Shown here: positions 8,283 through 18,631 of the stretch, piece by piece
Layout: every line of letters begins with the position of its first letter
Numbering within the stretch: position 1 is the stretch's first letter
Origin: Labrys sp. WJW
GTDB taxonomy: Bacteria; Pseudomonadota; Alphaproteobacteria; Rhizobiales; Labraceae
Assembly: GCF_001676615.1 (NCBI RefSeq)
Contig: NZ_LYXZ01000056.1
Span: forward strand, 62,001 to 126,000
Direction of reading: 5' to 3'
Length of the DNA: 64,000 bases
Made by a program: the position numbers and the translations under genes
The notes under the pieces: generated by a model
Databases searched by the model: none
What the model was told of the DNA's origin: nothing
What the model saw: the letters and a program-made list of their open reading frames with translations, nothing else

Positions 8283-10547
8283 TTAGGCGGGCAGGGTCTC
8301 TGTTTTCATCCGTCGCGAAGCAGGCGGCAGTGCGCCGCCTTGCTTCTCCTGCAGCCAGGCTTCGAGATCGGCGGCTTTCAAGGGATGGCTCAGCAAATAT
8401 CCCTGGGCGATCTCGCAGCCCAGCTCCCGCAGCATTTGCTGCTGCATTTCGGTTTCCACGCCTTCGGCGACGACCGCGATGTTGAGGCTCCGGCCAATGC
8501 TGTTGATTGCCGTCACCACGGCACGCGCGCTGGGGTCGGTTACCATTCCCTCGATGAAGCTGCGATCGATCTTCAACTCGGAGAAAGGGACATGCGTCAA
8601 GCGGCTCAAGCTTGAATAGCCGGTGCCGAAATCATCCATCGACAACCCGACACCGAGCGCCTGGATGGCAGCGATGGTTGCCAGAGTGGTCGGATGATCG
8701 TCCATCATCACGCCCTCGGTGATCTCAAGCATCAAGGTGTGCTTGGGAATATCGTATTGGCGCATCAGATGAGCCACCACGTCCGGCAGATTTCTGTTGC
8801 GGAAATGCAAGGGGGACAGATTCACGGAAATCGCCGGGATGTGGTGGCCGGCAGCGCGCCAGACAGCCATCTGGCGGCAGGCCTCGCTGAGAGCCCAGAT
8901 CCCGATTTCATCGATCAGGCCGATCTGCTCGGCGATCATGATGAAACGGCTGGTGGAAATGTCGCCCAGGACGGGATGTGCCCAACGTATGAGAGCTTCG
9001 ACACCGTGTAGAGTGCCGTCCGCGAGATTGATTTGGGGCTGATAGAGCAAGCGCAATTGCTCCTGCGAGACAGCTTCGCGCAAGGCAGCGCCCAGGATCA
9101 CCCGCTCCTGCGCGCCGTCGACAACCTCGTGCTCGTACAGGAAAATGGCTTCGTGCCCGGCTGCCTTGCCCTTGCAGGCGGCGGAATCGGCTCGTTTCAG
9201 CAGTGTCTCGACATCGGTGCCGTTGTCGGGATAAAGGCTGATGCCGATGCTGATGGAGATCGGCAGCAGCAGATCCGCAATCGCAAAGGGTTTGGCGACA
9301 GCGTCAACGAGCTTCCTGGCGACCATTGTGGCGTAGGCGCTGTCCGCGTCGGGCAGGATAATCACGAAGACATCGCCGCCAAAGCGTCCGACAATATCGA
9401 TGGGCCGAAGCTGGTTCTGCAGGCGGGTGGCGATCTGGCCGAGGATCTGGTCGGCCGTGGAATGGCCGAAGGTATCGTTGATGTCCTTGAAGCGCTTGAT
9501 GTCGAGGCGCAGCAGCGCCATCTTGCCTTGCTTCTCGCTGGCTTCTGCGATCGTCTGGCTGGCCTTTTGATAGATCTGACGGCGATTGGGCAGGCCCGTC
9601 AGCATATCGAAATAGGCAAGGCGATTGATGTGCTCCTTGGCCTCATGTTGCTCGATCGCCAGGGCGCAGAGATGGACGCAGGCCGAGACTATCTCCTCGT
9701 GCAGATAGCTGGGCCCTCGCTTTTCCCGGAAGTAGAAGGCGAAAGTGCCGGCAACGCGGCCATCCCGCAGCTTGATCGGGACGGACCAGCAGGCTCGAAG
9801 GCCCAAGGGCAACGCCAGGCCCTTGTAAGGCGCCCAAAGCGGATTGGTTTCGATATCGTCGACGAGCACGGGTTCGCCGAAATAGGCCGCCGTCCCGCAC
9901 GAGCCGACGCTGGGACCGATCGCGATCCCATCCAGAGCGTCTGAATAATATTGGGGCAGGCTCGGGGCAGCGAGGGGATGCAGCAGGCCGTTCTGATCCA
10001 CCCTCAGAATGGTCGAGATGACGTCCCGCGTGATGAATTCGGCTTTCTTGCAGATGAATTCCGATACATTCTCCAGCGAAGCGCCGGAAACCAGCTCTTC
10101 CAACACCGTGTTCTGGAGTGTCTGGATCATGCGTGCAGGGGTATTGCTGTGAATGGTGACGATTGTCTCCGAGACGTTCTCGTCGATATCGCGAATATGA
10201 TCGGTATAGATCAGAAGCGTGATTTCGTTGCCGAACTTGTCGTGACCGTTGATTTCCTCCAGGCCACCACGCTTGGCATTGACGAGTCGTTCGAGGCTGA
10301 GACGAGTCGCCGAAGGGGTGGCCTTGCTGACGAGCACTGAAATCAGCGGGCGGCCGATCACGTCCTCGGATTGATATCCGAGCATCTTTTTGAAGCTGGG
10401 ATTGATCCAGACGATTTCGCGCCTGGCATTGAGAACTGCCACTGCCTTGTCGCTCTCCTGAACAGAACGCCCGAGGAGATGAATGCCTCTGTCACGCGTA
10501 AGCGGCATGCTTCTTCCCAATGTACCCTTGTCGTGCCTGACAATCAT
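8283..10547 (-). CDS. PAS-GAF-GGDEF-EAL protein, probable c-di-GMP phosphodiesterase
   Basis: Soluble protein of 754 residues with no membrane segment. Domains in order: PAS (about 25-130), GAF (about 150-300), GGDEF (about 315-475) and EAL (about 490-735). The diguanylate cyclase signature reads GGDVF instead of GGDEF, so cyclase activity is doubtful. The EAL domain keeps its expected catalytic signs: EALIRW, NLSP, LEITEG, MDDFGTGYSSL, KIDRSF, AEGVE and AQGY. The most likely net activity is c-di-GMP hydrolysis controlled by the sensory domains. ATG at 10547 is preceded by GAGGTG at good spacing. It sits between two pseudo-receiver LuxR paralogs, suggesting a joint c-di-GMP/exopolysaccharide circuit. 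Confidence 0.93.
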   Translation of the reverse strand: MIVRHDKGTLGRSMPLTRDRGIHLLGRSVQESDKAVAVLNARREIVWINPSFKKMLGYQSEDVIGRPLISVLVSKATPSATRLSLERLVNAKRGGLEEINGHDKFGNEITLLIYTDHIRDIDENVSETIVTIHSNTPARMIQTLQNTVLEELVSGASLENVSEFICKKAEFITRDVISTILRVDQNGLLHPLAAPSLPQYYSDALDGIAIGPSVGSCGTAAYFGEPVLVDDIETNPLWAPYKGLALPLGLRACWSVPIKLRDGRVAGTFAFYFREKRGPSYLHEEIVSACVHLCALAIEQHEAKEHINRLAYFDMLTGLPNRRQIYQKASQTIAEASEKQGKMALLRLDIKRFKDINDTFGHSTADQILGQIATRLQNQLRPIDIVGRFGGDVFVIILPDADSAYATMVARKLVDAVAKPFAIADLLLPISISIGISLYPDNGTDVETLLKRADSAACKGKAAGHEAIFLYEHEVVDGAQERVILGAALREAVSQEQLRLLYQPQINLADGTLHGVEALIRWAHPVLGDISTSRFIMIAEQIGLIDEIGIWALSEACRQMAVWRAAGHHIPAISVNLSPLHFRNRNLPDVVAHLMRQYDIPKHTLMLEITEGVMMDDHPTTLATIAAIQALGVGLSMDDFGTGYSSLSRLTHVPFSELKIDRSFIEGMVTDPSARAVVTAINSIGRSLNIAVVAEGVETEMQQQMLRELGCEIAQGYLLSHPLKAADLEAWLQEKQGGALPPASRRMKTETLPA

Positions 10548-10741
10548 TGGCGCACCTCGGTGCAGCAGACTACGAAATCGAGGTCGCCAATAATGCTATA
10601 GCACGTCAGTGGTCTTGTTAAGACTTCATCGGTGATCGGCATTGGGCACATCGGGATCCGAGGTCGGGGCAGTGTTTGTCAGGCTATTCGAGACTTTCCG
10701 TGTCGGTAGTTTCCAGGTTTCGATCGCGTTTTATCGTGATT

Positions 10742-11536
10742 TCAAGACTGAAAGAGCTCGCTGGTCATGCAGACGAGTTCGGTTCTGTTGCGAGCCTGTA
10801 TCTTCTTCATCATGTTCCGTACGTGAACTTTCACAGTGCATTCGCTCATGTTGAGTTTGTGAGCGATGACTTTGTTCGGGTCACCCTTGCGAAGATTTTC
10901 AAGTACGGTCAGCTGCCGTTCAGTCAGCAAGGCAGAGGCTCGCCTCTGCGGTTTGGCTTCCGCAGCAGGCGAACTGGCGCTCCGCGCGGAAAGCAGGCTG
11001 CTGGCGGGAATGAACGTACCGCCGACATTGACGAGATTGACGGCACCGACGGTCACGTCTAGATCAAGGCTCATCGGGACATAGCCCTTGGCGCCACGTT
11101 CCAACGCAGCGACCATGCCGGCTGGATCCTCGACATCGGAGATCACGATCACCCTGGCGTCGGCCGCTGCCTGCAGAATGCTATCCAGGCCCTGGTGAAG
11201 CGCGGCTTCGGTTGCCTGGCGCCCAGTGGCGCACAGCAGGATGATCGGTGTAGCGGTTTTGGCCGCTGCATCCTGCCATTCGCGAATGCTTCCATAGGCA
11301 CGGACTTGAAATTCGCTGACGGCGTCGCCTAGGCAGCGGGTCAGGCAGTCGCGCGTGAAGGTGTTGTCGTTGATAATGCTGATCGTGGCCTTCTCAGCCG
11401 CGGCGTCCTTGTCCTTGCGGACGGAAGAAGCTTCGACACCGCCCTCATCGAAGACCCGCCTGTCGCGCTGGTACTGCAGGGGCCGCCGCCTGTCGAGGAT
11501 GGTGGAAGCGTTTGTGAGGGCGATGTTCATGTTCAA
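10742..11536 (-). CDS. LuxR/NarL-type regulator with degenerate receiver domain (paralog 2)
   Basis: The protein has 264 residues, with the same build as the regulator at 7240-7944 plus about 45 extra N-terminal residues. The receiver-like part (about 50-180) carries ISIINDN where acidic residues normally cluster, and IILLCATG in place of the strand ending in the phosphoacceptor Asp. The helix-turn-helix (about 195-258) is intact, with LTERQLTVLENL, NKVIAHKL and CTVKVHVRNMMKK. It is transcribed in the same direction as the GGDEF-EAL gene downstream and away from the AraC-type gene; the 590-base divergent region has one strong palindrome. ATG at 11530 is an alternative start. Confidence 0.88.
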   Translation of the reverse strand: MNMNIALTNASTILDRRRPLQYQRDRRVFDEGGVEASSVRKDKDAAAEKATISIINDNTFTRDCLTRCLGDAVSEFQVRAYGSIREWQDAAAKTATPIILLCATGRQATEAALHQGLDSILQAAADARVIVISDVEDPAGMVAALERGAKGYVPMSLDLDVTVGAVNLVNVGGTFIPASSLLSARSASSPAAEAKPQRRASALLTERQLTVLENLRKGDPNKVIAHKLNMSECTVKVHVRNMMKKIQARNRTELVCMTSELFQS

Positions 11537-12129
11537 TCCGCAACGTGTTGGTACTATGCTGACTAAGGGGCAAGTTATGCGAGATCGATGATTTGGTCGT
11601 TAGCTTGGAGTCCGCAGACATAGCAGTGAGTACAAATTCCGAGGCAGTCAGGCTCGGACTTGGTAGAGAAGTGACTCCAACGGCGTAGGGCCCCCCTACG
11701 CCTTGCCAGTTCCGGTGTGGGATAGGAGATCGAGGATTCGAGCCCTTTTGCCGTATATCTACCTCCTGTTCGCGTGCGCCAGCAGTGGCTGCGGCGAGGG
11801 GGCAGGGGGAATTTGCGACGGAATTGCGCTTCTGTATAATCGAAAAGAATTTCTATGATCTGGCAGTCAGAGCGGTATGATTTTATGAAATATCCCCTGG
11901 GCGAGACGCAACCTTACCGTGCGACATGCCGCCTTCGGCAACAGGCAGGATGCGGCAGTTCACTTGTGCATAAGATAAAGGAGGGTGGGCGAGGCGTGCT
12001 GAAAAGTCTCTTTTGAAGATTTCCGTTGTTGTTCATAATAACGAGTGCGGCCGCCACCGCGAGGCGCCGTCGGCAAATATGTGAGCTCCCGCTTTTGCGT
12101 GAGCCTGCCGCGAAAGCGAGAAAAGCAGA
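11537..12129. other. Divergent intergenic region between LuxR paralog 2 and AraC-type regulator
   Basis: About 590 bases with no supported gene. It carries a tight palindrome at 11682-11702 and a tRNA-T-loop-like string near 11730 that does not fold as a tRNA. It presumably holds both promoters. Confidence 0.6.
11682..11702. promoter_or_regulatory. 9 bp palindrome, candidate operator
   Basis: GGCGTAGGG at 11682-11690 pairs perfectly with CCCTACGCC at 11694-11702 around a CCC centre. No T-run follows on either side, so an operator fits better than a terminator. The TAGG/CCTA core recurs in the promoter region of the exopolysaccharide genes. Confidence 0.4.
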
Positions 12130-13284
12130 ATGGACGATGGCGCGTCCCGCAACGATCAGCGGCCGGCTTCAGGAGCCCAGGCGTCGCGTTCCGGCAAGGA
12201 ACGCCGTCGTTGGTCGCGGCAACCCAGTGCGCAGCAAAATGACAGCCCGCCGCCGCCTGCACTGACGCCCTTGATTTTTTCGACCGACGAATTCCCGCCT
12301 GGCGAGCAGTTCGATGCTTGGCAGATGCTCAATGCGCCGCTCGCCGATCTGACATTGCCCGATGGCGTAACGGCGCAAGAGGGATTTGCTGCGCGTCAGG
12401 TCGCATGGAATCTCGGCGGCATGCTGGTTGTGCAGCAGAAGGCAGCTGCCCACAGCTACCACCGCTCCGCGGCCAAGCTTCGTTCCAGTCTCGTCGACCA
12501 CTGGGTGATTACCTTCCGGCGCGAGGGAAAAGCCTGGACCGAAGTCGGTGGGCGTGTCGCCGAGAGCCAGCCGGGAACGGTAGAGATCCGTTCTCTGGGC
12601 CATGCTTTCCGGGGCAGGATGCTCGAATCGCAGAGCCTGGCCCTGTATTTGCCACGCGATCTTTTTGCCGATTCCACTGCGATTCTCGATGCCAACAACA
12701 ACCGGATTTTGTCGCGCAACCTTGCTGGCCTGCTGGTCAGTCATGTTGACAGCGTGGAGGCACGGCTGAGCGAGTTCAGCAAGGATGACCTACTCGGTGT
12801 GGTCAATGCCACCAGGGATATGATCCTGGCTTGCGTGGCTTCCACCGAAGAGCGGGCGGTGGTGGCCAGCAAGCAAGGAACGGTGGCACCCATGGAACGT
12901 GCCCGCCGCTTCATTCGCAGCAATCTGCAGACGACCGCCATTACCCCTGAGCTGCTGTGCCGGGAGCTCGGCATATCACGCACCCATCTCTACCAGTTGT
13001 TCGAGCCGAGCGGCGGCGTGGTTCACTATATCCAGAAGCAACGCCTGCTTGCTGCCCATGCCGCACTCAGTGATCCCTCGGACCGCCGCCTGATCGCTGA
13101 AATTGCCGAGAGTTTCGGATTTGCCTCCGCAGCCGATTTCAGCCGCGCTTTCAGCCGGGAGTTCAGCTACAGTCCACGTCAGGCTCGCAGCGCGCCTGCG
13201 CCGAGCCGCCTGATGAAGGAGGGGACCCGGGACGCAGACAGCCTGCCGTCGTTCGAGCGTTGGCTCAGGGCCCTGGGAAGCTGA
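12130..13284 (+). CDS. AraC-family transcriptional regulator
   Basis: The protein has 384 residues. A low-complexity, Pro/Arg-rich N-terminus (1-45) precedes an AraC-binding-like cupin region (about 50-235) and a C-terminal AraC/XylS helix-turn-helix pair (about 260-365). The DNA-binding part shows CRELGISRTHLYQLF as the first helix-turn-helix and IAEIAESFGFASAADFSRAF followed by the family signature FSYSPRQ. No membrane segment is visible. Because the first 40 residues look unstructured, translation might begin further in. It stands alone, upstream of the large hybrid kinase gene. The ligand is unknown. Confidence 0.88.
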   Translation: MDDGASRNDQRPASGAQASRSGKERRRWSRQPSAQQNDSPPPPALTPLIFSTDEFPPGEQFDAWQMLNAPLADLTLPDGVTAQEGFAARQVAWNLGGMLVVQQKAAAHSYHRSAAKLRSSLVDHWVITFRREGKAWTEVGGRVAESQPGTVEIRSLGHAFRGRMLESQSLALYLPRDLFADSTAILDANNNRILSRNLAGLLVSHVDSVEARLSEFSKDDLLGVVNATRDMILACVASTEERAVVASKQGTVAPMERARRFIRSNLQTTAITPELLCRELGISRTHLYQLFEPSGGVVHYIQKQRLLAAHAALSDPSDRRLIAEIAESFGFASAADFSRAFSREFSYSPRQARSAPAPSRLMKEGTRDADSLPSFERWLRALGS

Positions 13285-13477
13285 AACGTTTTGCGAGTTG
13301 ATGTAGCCGCCTGGAAAAGGATGCGGCCACACAAGGAAGCTGGAGCAAGGCGCATTCAGGCTTGAAGGCGTTTTGCTCCGGATGGCGATGGCTCGATGTC
13401 GTGATCGATTGGCCCTGGCGCCGTGCCTTGCGTGATGGGCAGCTTCTCTGCGCAGCGCGTTTCAAAGGGAAGCAGGC

Positions 13478-16400
13478 ATGTCTTCGAACAGGCGAAGCAA
13501 CGATCGGCAAGGGAATATCGCGGACAGGAGCAAGCTGGCCATTCCTGCCGCTGTTCTCGAGGGATGGGTCGCCGCCGCCGATATCTTGGTCGGTCTCCTG
13601 GAGCACGCGACTGCCTTTGTCATGCGAGGGCTCGGCGAAGGCGGCGAGATCATCGCCGTCAGCCATGGGCCAGGTCAAGCACATCGAGCCGCTTCGACGG
13701 CAAGCGAGGTCGCTCTCCAGCGTTTCAGCACGGCGATTGCACGCGAAACCGGCGAACATGGAGCAAACGCTTCCGATCTGGAAAGCCGACGGGCAGGGAC
13801 TGTCGTCGAAATCGCGGCGGGACAGGCTTTCCTCGGCGCGTCGATCCGAGGGCCGAAGGGAGAGGTCTTCGGCACGCTGATGGTTCAAAAACAGGGTGAG
13901 GCGGGGTTCTCCTCAACCTATCAGCGCCTGCTCATCCGTTTCCGGAACGAGATCGAGCATGATGTAAGGCTGCTCTTCCTCAGCGGGAGTGAGGTGCAGC
14001 GCGACGGCAAACGGATCGAAACCGAAAAGCGCCTTGGCGACAATCGTTTCAGCTTGCTGCTGGAGCACGTGGCTGACGATTTCTTCGTCCACGACGATCA
14101 GGGAAGATTCCTCGACGTCAACCATCACGTAACCCTCAGCACTGGTTTCACCAGGGAGGAACTCCTGCGGATGTCGGTGCCGGACATCGTCGAGGATTTC
14201 GACCTGGCATGGGCGAGGCGCGTGTGGGCCGAGGCCGAGCCGGGCGTTGCGACGACACTTTATGCCAGGCATCGCCGCAAGGATGGTTCGGTTTTCCCAG
14301 TCGAGGTTCGGCTTTCCTGCCATCTCTATCAGGCTCGGAAGACCTTCTTTGCCACCGTGCGCGACATCAGCGAGCGGGTCGAGGCCGAGAATGCCAATCG
14401 CCGGCACAATGCCGAGCTCGAAGTCAGAGTCGCTGAGCGCACGGCCGAGCTGCGCAAGACCACCGATCTGCTGCAGACGGTTTTCGATGGCACCACGGAT
14501 GCCATTTTCCTGAAGGATCTCGAAGGCCGCTTCGTGATGCTCAACCAGGCGACGGCCCGTTTCCTGGGGCGGCCGGCGCCCGAGATCCTGGGGCAGGATC
14601 TCACGGCCGTTATCGATCCGGAAAATGCGGCCCGGATCCTGCAGACCGATCGGGAGATCATGGCGCGCGGCAAGGTCGTGACCATGGAGGAAACCTTCGT
14701 CGTCAACGGCGCCAGGCGCCATTTCTTCGTGACCAAGGTTCCAAGGCGCGACGAGAATGGCGACGTGATCGGCTTGATCGGCGTTTCTCGCGACATGACG
14801 GATGTCCGCGCCACGGAGACGGCTTTGCGCCATAGCGAGGCGCGCTGGGAATTTGCGCTCAATGGTGCGGGCGACGGATTGTGGGATTGGGATCTGCGTA
14901 CCGGGAATGTCTTCTATTCTCGGCAGTGGAAGGCAATACTGGGGCATGCCGAGAACGAAATCGGGCCCACGCTCAAGGAATTCGTCGATCGCATCCATCC
15001 GGACGACCTGCAGGCGAGCTGGGCGGCGGTGGAACGGCACATAAGCGGCGAAGCTCCGGACTTCGTCATTGAGTTGCGCATGCGGGCCAAGGACGGATCC
15101 TGGCGCACGATTCTCGATCGCGGCAAGGCCATCGAGCGCGACGAGGATGGTTCGCCTCTGCGCATCATCGGAACCCACACCGACATTACCGCGCGCAAGC
15201 AGATCGAAATGGAATTGTCGGCGCGCGTCCGGTGGTTGTCAGAGATGATGGAAAACCTGCCGATCGGGGCCGCTTTCGTGACCGGTGACGGGATCCTGGT
15301 CAACCGTGCTGCCGAAGAACTCACCGGGTACCATAGGGAAGAGCTATCGATTCCTGATGCGTGGTCGCGGCTTTTCGGTCGCGATCTATTGGATGCTCTT
15401 GTCTCCGATTCGAGCGGTGATCGGGCCGGCCGGACCTATCGCACCGGTCAGTCCGGCTTTTTCCGCAAGGACGGAGCGCCGCGCCTGGCGGAAGTGGCGG
15501 CAACCCAGGTTGGCGATCATGCCATCTGGCTCATGCGCGACATCACGGAAAGCAAGGAACTGGAAGCCCAGCTCAGCTCCCTTGTCGACAACCTGCCGCA
15601 TGGGGCCGTCTATCGCCTGGTGCAGACGCCCGACGGAAAATTGTCACTGCCCTATGTGAGCGCCGGCATCCTGGCGCTGACCGGCGTGCCGGCCAGCGAG
15701 ATCATGGAACGGCGAGGGGCTTTCGTTCAAACGATCCATGAAAACGACCTGCCTCGCTACAACGCATTGCTCGAAGATTCGCTCTCGCGCGGCAACGTCT
15801 TCGACTGCCAGTTCAGATCCCGCACGCGCGATGGCAGAATTCTCTGGCTCCACTGCCGTTCCGCTCCCCGCTACCAGGCCGATGGCACGGTGATCTGGGA
15901 CGGTGTCATGCAGGACATCACCGCGCGCAAGCAGGCCGAGGATCTCATCGTTGCCCTCAAGGAGCGTATGGAGCTTGCGATCAAGGTCGGCGGCGTGGGC
16001 ATATGGGACATGAATGCCCGGGAACAGAAATATATCTGGGATGACCAGATGTATGTGCTCTACGGGCTGGAGCACGACGCTTTCGACGGCAGCCTCGAGC
16101 GCTGGCTTTCGTTGCTCCATCCCGACGACGTCGACCGGGTGCTGACACAATGGCAGGAGGCCATCGCCAGGACGGGCACATTCGAGAGCGAATTCAGGAT
16201 CGTGCTTCCCGATGGCGCCATCCGGCACATTCGAGGCCAGGCCGAAGTCTTTCGTGCCGATGACGGCTCGGTATTGCGCGCGCTGGGCATCAACCAGGAT
16301 GTCACCGAGGAGCGGCGCACGGCCCAGGCTCTGATCCAGGCTCGCAAGGCCGCAGAAGCTGCCCAGGCAGCCAAGGGTGAGTTCCTGGCAGTAATGAGCC

Positions 16401-18631
16401 ACGAAATCCGCACGCCCATGAACACGGTGCTCGGCATGACCCGGCTGGCACTCCAGGCCGAGCGGGACCCCAAGCAGCGCAACTATCTCGACAAGATCAG
16501 CGCATCGGCACAAACGCTGACCTCCATCCTCAACGATATTCTCGACTACTCAAAGATCGAAGCGGGCAAGCTCGAGCTGGAGGAAAGCGAATTCAGACTG
16601 GAGGCCGTGCTTGAATCAGTCTCCGCCGTGACCGCCATGAAAGCCGAGGAGAAGGGCATTGAGATCATCTATGCCGTGGCGCCGGATGTGCCTTCCCGCC
16701 TTGTCGGCGACTCGCTCCGGCTCGGGCAGGTGCTGATCAATCTGGTAAACAATGCCGTCAAATTCACCCATAAGGGTGAAATCGTGGTGTCGGTCGACGC
16801 CAGCCAGGCGGATGCCTCACACGCCGTACGGCTACAATTTGCCGTGCAGGATACCGGGATCGGCCTCGGTACCGATCAGGTCTCCGGCCTGTTCCAGGCT
16901 TTTGCTCAGGCGGAGAGGCATGTCTCGCGCAAATATGGCGGCACGGGCCTCGGGCTGGCCATCTGCAAGCGCCTCGTCGAAGGCATGGACGGGCAAATCT
17001 GGGTGTCGAGCACTCTGGGCAAGGGCAGCACCTTTTATTTCACGGTCGAGCTCAGGTCACCCCGTAGCGCCGCCCCCTATGAGGGGACTCTGCGTTCGGG
17101 GGAATTGAAGGGCAAAAGAGTCCTGATCGTCGATGACAATGCCAGTGCACGCGAAACATTGGCAGGGATGGTGCATGATTTCGGCATGGAGAGCCATGTC
17201 GTCGATTCCGGCAAGGCCGCATTGGCGGCGCTGAGCCAGGCCCGCGAGGAGAGACGGCCCTTCGAAGTCGTTCTGATGGATTGGCGCATGCCCGGCATGG
17301 ATGGCCTGGAAACCGCGGCGCGGATCAAGACCGATGCAAGGCTCAAGAGCACGCCGGCCGTTCTGATGGTGACGGCCTATGGTCGTGAAGAGGTGCTTCG
17401 ACGAGCCGAGCAGCTCGGTCTGCACGGCGTGCTGGTCAAGCCGGTCACCGTGTCGGTGATGTTCAACACCATCGTCGGGGTCTTTCACGATGCCGCGAAC
17501 GGGACCTCTGGCGTTCTTGGCGAGGAGACGGGCGAGATCTTGCCGCCGCAGGCGCAAGACGAGATCCGGGTGGCACTCGCGGGCCGGCGCATTCTGGTCG
17601 TGGACGACAATGCCTTCAATCGGGAGGTCGTCGGCGACTTCCTGCAATTGGCCGGCATGCACGTGGACACCGCAGTGAATGGTCGCGACGCCCTGGACAA
17701 GCTGGAAACGGCGGCCTACGACGCCGTCCTGATGGACGTCCACATGCCTGAAATGGACGGCCTGACCGCCACACGCAGGATTCGCGCACAAGAGCGCTGG
17801 GCTTGTCTGCCCCTGATTGCCTTGACCGCTCAGGCCCTCACGAAGGATCGTGAAGCCAGTCTCGCGGCAGGCATGAACGCGCATCTGACCAAGCCGATCG
17901 ACGAATTGGCCCTCTACCGGACATTGATGGAATTGCTTCCTGCGTCATCCTTCGCACAGGATTCCGGAAACGAGACACCCGACATGACGGAAGGGCCTGT
18001 TTCGGGGGATATTTTCGCGTCAATGAGCGGCGTGGATCTATCTGCGGCTCAGAAACGCCTGGGCAATAGCCGCGAGCGATTGCAACGCCTGCTCCAAGGG
18101 TTCGTTCGCGATTTCAAAGAAGCTCCCACGCAGCTTGATCAGGCGGCATTGCGAGGGGATGTCGCAGCCGTTGCGGCACTGGCGCATGCCGTCAGAGGGG
18201 CTGCCTCCTATCTGGATGCCCATGAATTGTGTGCGGCCGCAGCTAAGATCGAGGAGATTTCTCGCGATGGGGACCTCGATGAGGTCCGGCTTCTTCTTCC
18301 CGCGTTCCGGAACGATCTGGCATTGCTGCTCAGTCAGATCGATCGTATTGCAGCACAAACTACAGCCGGGAGGTCAGGGCCGGTGTGCGGCGGTCTGCGC
18401 AAGGTTCTTGACCTCATCGCAGCCGCAAAACCTTTGTTGCAAAGCGGTGACTATGCCGCATATGCCATTCTGGATGAGGTTATCGCCGAGCTCTCCGGAA
18501 CCATCGAAGTCGAAAGAGCAAGAGCGATCCTGAGCCATTTCGAGGAACTTGAACTGGTTGAAGCGGAAACCCTATTGCGGCAATTGAACGCCGATCTGGA
18601 ACAACGGGTGTTTGAAAGATCTCAAGAGTGA
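13478..18631 (+). CDS. Large soluble multi-PAS hybrid histidine kinase with two receivers and HPt domain
   Basis: The protein has 1717 residues. Domains in order: a GAF-like N-terminus (about 25-165), a PAS domain, a short coiled coil (about 300-330), then roughly five more PAS/PAC units up to about 950 (PAC-type phrases such as FFATVRDISER and IGTHTDITARK mark their ends). Next come HisKA with MSHEIRTPMN (His near 975), the HATPase_c domain (about 1085-1200), receiver 1 (Asp near 1268 in LMDWRMPGMD), receiver 2 (Asp near 1420 in LMDVHMPEMD) and an HPt domain (His near 1570 in HAVRGAA). All phosphorelay residues are present. No transmembrane segment is visible, so it senses cytoplasmic cues. 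Its stop overlaps the start of the REC-GGDEF gene by four bases, making that protein the obvious relay target. Confidence 0.95.
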   Translation: MSSNRRSNDRQGNIADRSKLAIPAAVLEGWVAAADILVGLLEHATAFVMRGLGEGGEIIAVSHGPGQAHRAASTASEVALQRFSTAIARETGEHGANASDLESRRAGTVVEIAAGQAFLGASIRGPKGEVFGTLMVQKQGEAGFSSTYQRLLIRFRNEIEHDVRLLFLSGSEVQRDGKRIETEKRLGDNRFSLLLEHVADDFFVHDDQGRFLDVNHHVTLSTGFTREELLRMSVPDIVEDFDLAWARRVWAEAEPGVATTLYARHRRKDGSVFPVEVRLSCHLYQARKTFFATVRDISERVEAENANRRHNAELEVRVAERTAELRKTTDLLQTVFDGTTDAIFLKDLEGRFVMLNQATARFLGRPAPEILGQDLTAVIDPENAARILQTDREIMARGKVVTMEETFVVNGARRHFFVTKVPRRDENGDVIGLIGVSRDMTDVRATETALRHSEARWEFALNGAGDGLWDWDLRTGNVFYSRQWKAILGHAENEIGPTLKEFVDRIHPDDLQASWAAVERHISGEAPDFVIELRMRAKDGSWRTILDRGKAIERDEDGSPLRIIGTHTDITARKQIEMELSARVRWLSEMMENLPIGAAFVTGDGILVNRAAEELTGYHREELSIPDAWSRLFGRDLLDALVSDSSGDRAGRTYRTGQSGFFRKDGAPRLAEVAATQVGDHAIWLMRDITESKELEAQLSSLVDNLPHGAVYRLVQTPDGKLSLPYVSAGILALTGVPASEIMERRGAFVQTIHENDLPRYNALLEDSLSRGNVFDCQFRSRTRDGRILWLHCRSAPRYQADGTVIWDGVMQDITARKQAEDLIVALKERMELAIKVGGVGIWDMNAREQKYIWDDQMYVLYGLEHDAFDGSLERWLSLLHPDDVDRVLTQWQEAIARTGTFESEFRIVLPDGAIRHIRGQAEVFRADDGSVLRALGINQDVTEERRTAQALIQARKAAEAAQAAKGEFLAVMSHEIRTPMNTVLGMTRLALQAERDPKQRNYLDKISASAQTLTSILNDILDYSKIEAGKLELEESEFRLEAVLESVSAVTAMKAEEKGIEIIYAVAPDVPSRLVGDSLRLGQVLINLVNNAVKFTHKGEIVVSVDASQADASHAVRLQFAVQDTGIGLGTDQVSGLFQAFAQAERHVSRKYGGTGLGLAICKRLVEGMDGQIWVSSTLGKGSTFYFTVELRSPRSAAPYEGTLRSGELKGKRVLIVDDNASARETLAGMVHDFGMESHVVDSGKAALAALSQAREERRPFEVVLMDWRMPGMDGLETAARIKTDARLKSTPAVLMVTAYGREEVLRRAEQLGLHGVLVKPVTVSVMFNTIVGVFHDAANGTSGVLGEETGEILPPQAQDEIRVALAGRRILVVDDNAFNREVVGDFLQLAGMHVDTAVNGRDALDKLETAAYDAVLMDVHMPEMDGLTATRRIRAQERWACLPLIALTAQALTKDREASLAAGMNAHLTKPIDELALYRTLMELLPASSFAQDSGNETPDMTEGPVSGDIFASMSGVDLSAAQKRLGNSRERLQRLLQGFVRDFKEAPTQLDQAALRGDVAAVAALAHAVRGAASYLDAHELCAAAAKIEEISRDGDLDEVRLLLPAFRNDLALLLSQIDRIAAQTTAGRSGPVCGGLRKVLDLIAAAKPLLQSGDYAAYAILDEVIAELSGTIEVERARAILSHFEELELVEAETLLRQLNADLEQRVFERSQE

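Noticed and set aside
11715..11755. tRNA-like 3' end (GATTCGAGCC...), also ATTCGAATCC near 46790
   Set aside because: The T-loop string is present but the T stem, acceptor stem and other arms cannot be paired. At most decayed remnants.
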